From an uncultured Collinsella sp. (GTDB taxonomy: Bacteria > Actinomycetota > Coriobacteriia > Coriobacteriales > Coriobacteriaceae): a stretch of 8,474 nucleotides of DNA. The stretch covers positions 1 to 8,474 of the forward strand of contig CAUGVQ010000088.1 of assembly GCA_959602875.1 (NCBI GenBank), read 5' to 3'. Both the position numbers and the translations under genes were made by a program. The notes beneath the pieces are model-generated. The model saw only the letters and a list, made by a program, of their open reading frames with translations. It was not told the DNA's origin and did no database searches. Positions 6,898 through 8,474 of the stretch are shown piece by piece (within the stretch, counting starts at the first letter, position 1; the number at the start of each line of letters is the position of its first letter).

Positions 6898-7563
6898 ATG
6901 GTCGCATCCATCCGCGCGGTCTCGTATCGATTTCCCACCAAGGCGGACCGCGCATCGGCGCAGTACCGCCGTTCGAAACCGCGCGCTGAGGTCGTGTTCG
7001 AGCCTGAGGCGGGGGAGGACCTTTCGTTCTCCGTTCCGCCTCGGGTGGCCCGCGCGTTTGCCAAGACCGATATCGTTTTCCCTGTGTCCTACGAGTTCTT
7101 ACGTGACGAGCTGATGAGCGTTGACGCGCGTGAATGCTTCGCCGCGCTCGTAGAGGCCCTGTCACGCAGGGACTACGGCGTTGCCGAGATTTCGGAGAAG
7201 CTGCGCCTCATGGGTTTTAGATCCCATTCCATCGAGGCGGCGGTCGAACGGGCCCGTGAGGCGCGCTATCTCGATGACACACGCTATCTCAGGCAGTTCA
7301 TCGAGGAGCGCAAGCGCCGCGGCTGGGGCAGGAGAAAGATCGAGGTCGAGCTCAAGCGACGTGGCGAGGATCCCTACGCTCTGGAAGACTATCCGGATGC
7401 CTATTTCAGCCAAGACGAGGATCTTGAACGCGCCCGGGAGCTTCTCGCGCGCAAAGTGGTTCCCGAGGCCCGCGCATTCGAAAAACTCACCCGGTTTCTC
7501 ATGGCAAAGGGCTTCTCGTACGGTGTAGCTTCGAGTGCGGTCAAGGAACGTCTTGGCGACTGA
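6898..7563 (+). CDS. recX: Regulatory protein RecX
   Basis: Modulator of RecA filaments; in studied species RecX mostly limits filament extension and co-protease activity. The 221 residues contain the helical RecX repeats from about residue 76 on. These include ALVEALSRRDYGVAEISEKLRLMGF, then ARYLDDTRYLRQFIEERKRRGWGRRKIEVELKRRG, and a last repeat ending KLTRFLMAKGFSYGVASSAVKERL. Residues 30-75 resemble the N-terminal beta portion of long Firmicute-type RecX, which supports the start at 6898. A start at M73 would leave a short form of 149 residues. The gap to recA is four bases (TAG ctag ATG). I see no Shine-Dalgarno sequence before the ATG, so translation probably depends on ribosomes finishing recA, and recX shares recA's SOS promoter. 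The first 29 residues are Arg-rich and not recognisable. Confidence 0.92.
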   Translation: MVASIRAVSYRFPTKADRASAQYRRSKPRAEVVFEPEAGEDLSFSVPPRVARAFAKTDIVFPVSYEFLRDELMSVDARECFAALVEALSRRDYGVAEISEKLRLMGFRSHSIEAAVERAREARYLDDTRYLRQFIEERKRRGWGRRKIEVELKRRGEDPYALEDYPDAYFSQDEDLERARELLARKVVPEARAFEKLTRFLMAKGFSYGVASSAVKERLGD

Positions 7564-7617
7564 CCCAGATAGAGCCTGCATCGTGGGCAAACCTTGGTCT
7601 TGACGCTCCGTTTACAA

Positions 7618-7646
7618 TTGACAGTTCGAGCGGCTCCACGTAGACT
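7618..7646 (+). promoter_or_regulatory. Probable rny promoter, near consensus
   Basis: A consensus -35 TTGACA (7618-7623) and a -10 TAGACT (7641-7646) are separated by exactly 17 bases. The start site would fall near 7653, giving a leader of about 143 bases before rny. A weaker alternative further down is the extended -10 TGATATACG (7666-7674), with a poor -35. The bases between recX and this promoter (7564-7617) show no clear terminator. Confidence 0.7.
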
Positions 7647-7674
7647 GAAAAGGTCATTTGCCTTGTGATATACG

Positions 7675-7731
7675 CTCATCCTCGATGAGATTAACGATAT
7701 GGCTTATTTTCATAGCGGGTGGTTATACCAC
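7675..7731 (+). other. Two small hairpins in the rny leader
   Basis: CTCATC (7675-7680) and GATGAG (7684-7689) form a perfect six-pair stem with a three-base loop. GTGGT (7719-7723) and ACCAC (7727-7731) form a five-pair stem with loop TAT. Neither is followed by a T tract, so they are not terminators. They match no riboswitch class that I recognise. Confidence 0.4.
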
Positions 7732-7740
7732 GCAAATGTC

Positions 7741-7765
7741 CGGCTCGCTTTTTGCGGGCTGTTTT
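7741..7765 (+). terminator. Terminator-like hairpin just upstream of rny
   Basis: CGGCTCGC (7741-7748) pairs along its whole length with GCGGGCTG (7754-7761), including two G-U pairs, around a TTTTT loop. It is followed by TTTT (7762-7765) and then AAT. This is the form of an intrinsic terminator. It lies only 30 bases before the rny ATG, downstream of the likely rny promoter. It could end recA-recX readthrough, act as an attenuator of rny, or both. The short T tract and the wobble pairs suggest partial efficiency. Confidence 0.55.
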
Positions 7766-7795
7766 AATCTGGCATGAAATGATTAAGGAGTAGGC

Positions 7796-8474
7796 ATGGA
7801 GATCATTATCGGTATCGTCTGCCTGGCACTTGGTGCCGGTGGTACCGCCGTCGCCATGCGCAGCGCCAAGCAGGGAAGCCTCCGCGAGGCCGATTCGAAG
7901 CTCGAGTCGGCGCGCACCCAGGCGGTCCAGATGATCGGTGACGCGCAGCGACAGGCCGAGACCATGAAGAAGGAAGCGCTTCTTGAGGCCAAGGAGGAGA
8001 TCCTCCAGAGCAAGCAGGCCGCCGAGGCCGAGGAGAAGCAGCGCAAGAAGGAGCTTCGTACGCTCGAGAACCGCATCATGCAGCGCGAGGAGTCCCTCGA
8101 CCGCCGCAACGACGCCCTCGACAAGCGCGAGCATCAGCTCTCCAGCCAGGCCGGTCAGGTCGAGAAGCGCAGCCGCGAGCTCGACGAGCTCGTCCAGAAG
8201 CAGACCGCCGAGCTCGAGCGTATCTCCGAGCTCACGCACGAGGATGCTCACCAGGAGCTTCTCGAGAAGGTGCGCGGAGAGGTTACGCACGAGGCGGCTG
8301 CAATCATCCGCGAGTCCGAGCAGAAGGTAAAGGCCGAGTGCCACAAGACCGCTCAGGAGATCATCTCGCTCGCTATTCAGCGCTGCGCCGCGGACCACAC
8401 CGCCGAGGTGACCGTCACCTCGGTTCACATTCCCTCTGATGACCTCAAGGGCCGCATCATCGGTCGCGAAGGCC
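7796..8474 (+). CDS. rny: Ribonuclease Y, N-terminal part (3' end outside window)
   Basis: Membrane-anchored endoribonuclease that starts decay of many mRNAs in bacteria without a main RNase E pathway. The reading frame is open from the ATG at 7796 to the window end, giving 226 complete codons. Residues 2-21 form the single N-terminal membrane helix. Residues 25-190 are a long charged coiled coil with EAxxxKKEALLEAKEEI, ENRIMQREESLDRRNDALDKRE and ELERISELT, closely resembling B. subtilis RNase Y. SLAIQRCAADHTAEVTVTSV and DDLKGRIIGREG open the KH RNA-binding domain. The catalytic HD domain must lie beyond the window. The start is supported by AAGGAG at 7785-7790, five bases before the ATG. A minus-strand open frame covering this region is a codon-bias shadow. 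Confidence 0.96.
   Translation, partial: MEIIIGIVCLALGAGGTAVAMRSAKQGSLREADSKLESARTQAVQMIGDAQRQAETMKKEALLEAKEEILQSKQAAEAEEKQRKKELRTLENRIMQREESLDRRNDALDKREHQLSSQAGQVEKRSRELDELVQKQTAELERISELTHEDAHQELLEKVRGEVTHEAAAIIRESEQKVKAECHKTAQEIISLAIQRCAADHTAEVTVTSVHIPSDDLKGRIIGREG

Noticed and set aside
7574..7588. A hairpin right after recX (GCC...GGC) as recA-recX terminator
   Set aside because: The stem is only three plus two pairs with a bulge, and no T tract follows.
7600..7628. A promoter using TTGACG at 7600-7605 upstream of rny
   Set aside because: No -10-like sequence occurs at the right distance. The neighbouring TTGACA at 7618 pairs with TAGACT at 17 bases and is much better.
7691..8428. A 245-codon Leu-rich open frame on the minus strand opposite rny
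   Set aside because: It is the antisense reading of the Glu/Lys-rich RNase Y coiled coil (GAG and AAG codons read as CTC and CTT). RNase Y is unmistakable on the + strand.
1..8474. Mobile elements, CRISPR repeats, tRNA genes, phage or defence genes
   Set aside because: Every stretch longer than about 260 bases is a recognisable housekeeping gene, and I found no repeats, transposase motifs or tRNA-like folds in the two gaps.

Overview
This is an ordinary core-genome stretch from a GC-rich bacterium. All nine genes lie on the + strand. I see no mobile elements, CRISPR arrays, tRNA or rRNA genes, and no convincing undescribed system. By eye, gene content and order suggest the class Coriobacteriia (Collinsella or a relative). 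The evidence is strong GC bias at third codon positions, a Bacillus/actinobacterial-type LexA box, and a neighbourhood of ftsK, rodZ, pgsA, cinA, recA and rny like that of Firmicutes, in a high-GC genome that also has RNase Y. The taxonomic call is inference; a RecA or RimO phylogeny would settle it.

Layout. Positions 1-5549 hold one tightly packed run of six genes, probably a single operon. It contains the 3' end of ftsK (chromosome translocase), a rodZ-like cell-shape gene overlapping it by one base, yajQ (nucleotide-binding family), rimO (methylthiotransferase for ribosomal protein S12), pgsA (phosphatidylglycerophosphate synthase, 4-base overlap with rimO), and a stand-alone CinA C-terminal-domain gene (pncC type). 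A 255-base gap (5550-5804) follows, with weak terminator-like hairpins. It ends in a clear sigma-A-type promoter whose 17-base spacer contains a perfect LexA operator, placing recA under SOS control. recA is followed after 4 bases by recX, which has no visible ribosome-binding site and is probably translated by coupling to recA. A second gap (7564-7795) holds a near-consensus promoter, two small hairpins and a terminator-like hairpin just upstream of rny (RNase Y), which runs off the window end.

How the genes fit together. The first block combines division and chromosome segregation (FtsK), shape (RodZ), membrane phospholipid synthesis (PgsA), ribosome modification (RimO) and NAD salvage (PncC-type CinA). 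The second is a DNA-repair pair in which RecX modulates RecA. The third begins the main mRNA-decay endonuclease. The two most useful observations are the LexA box nested in the recA promoter and a possible transcription attenuator in the rny leader, with mutually exclusive pairings that can be drawn by hand.
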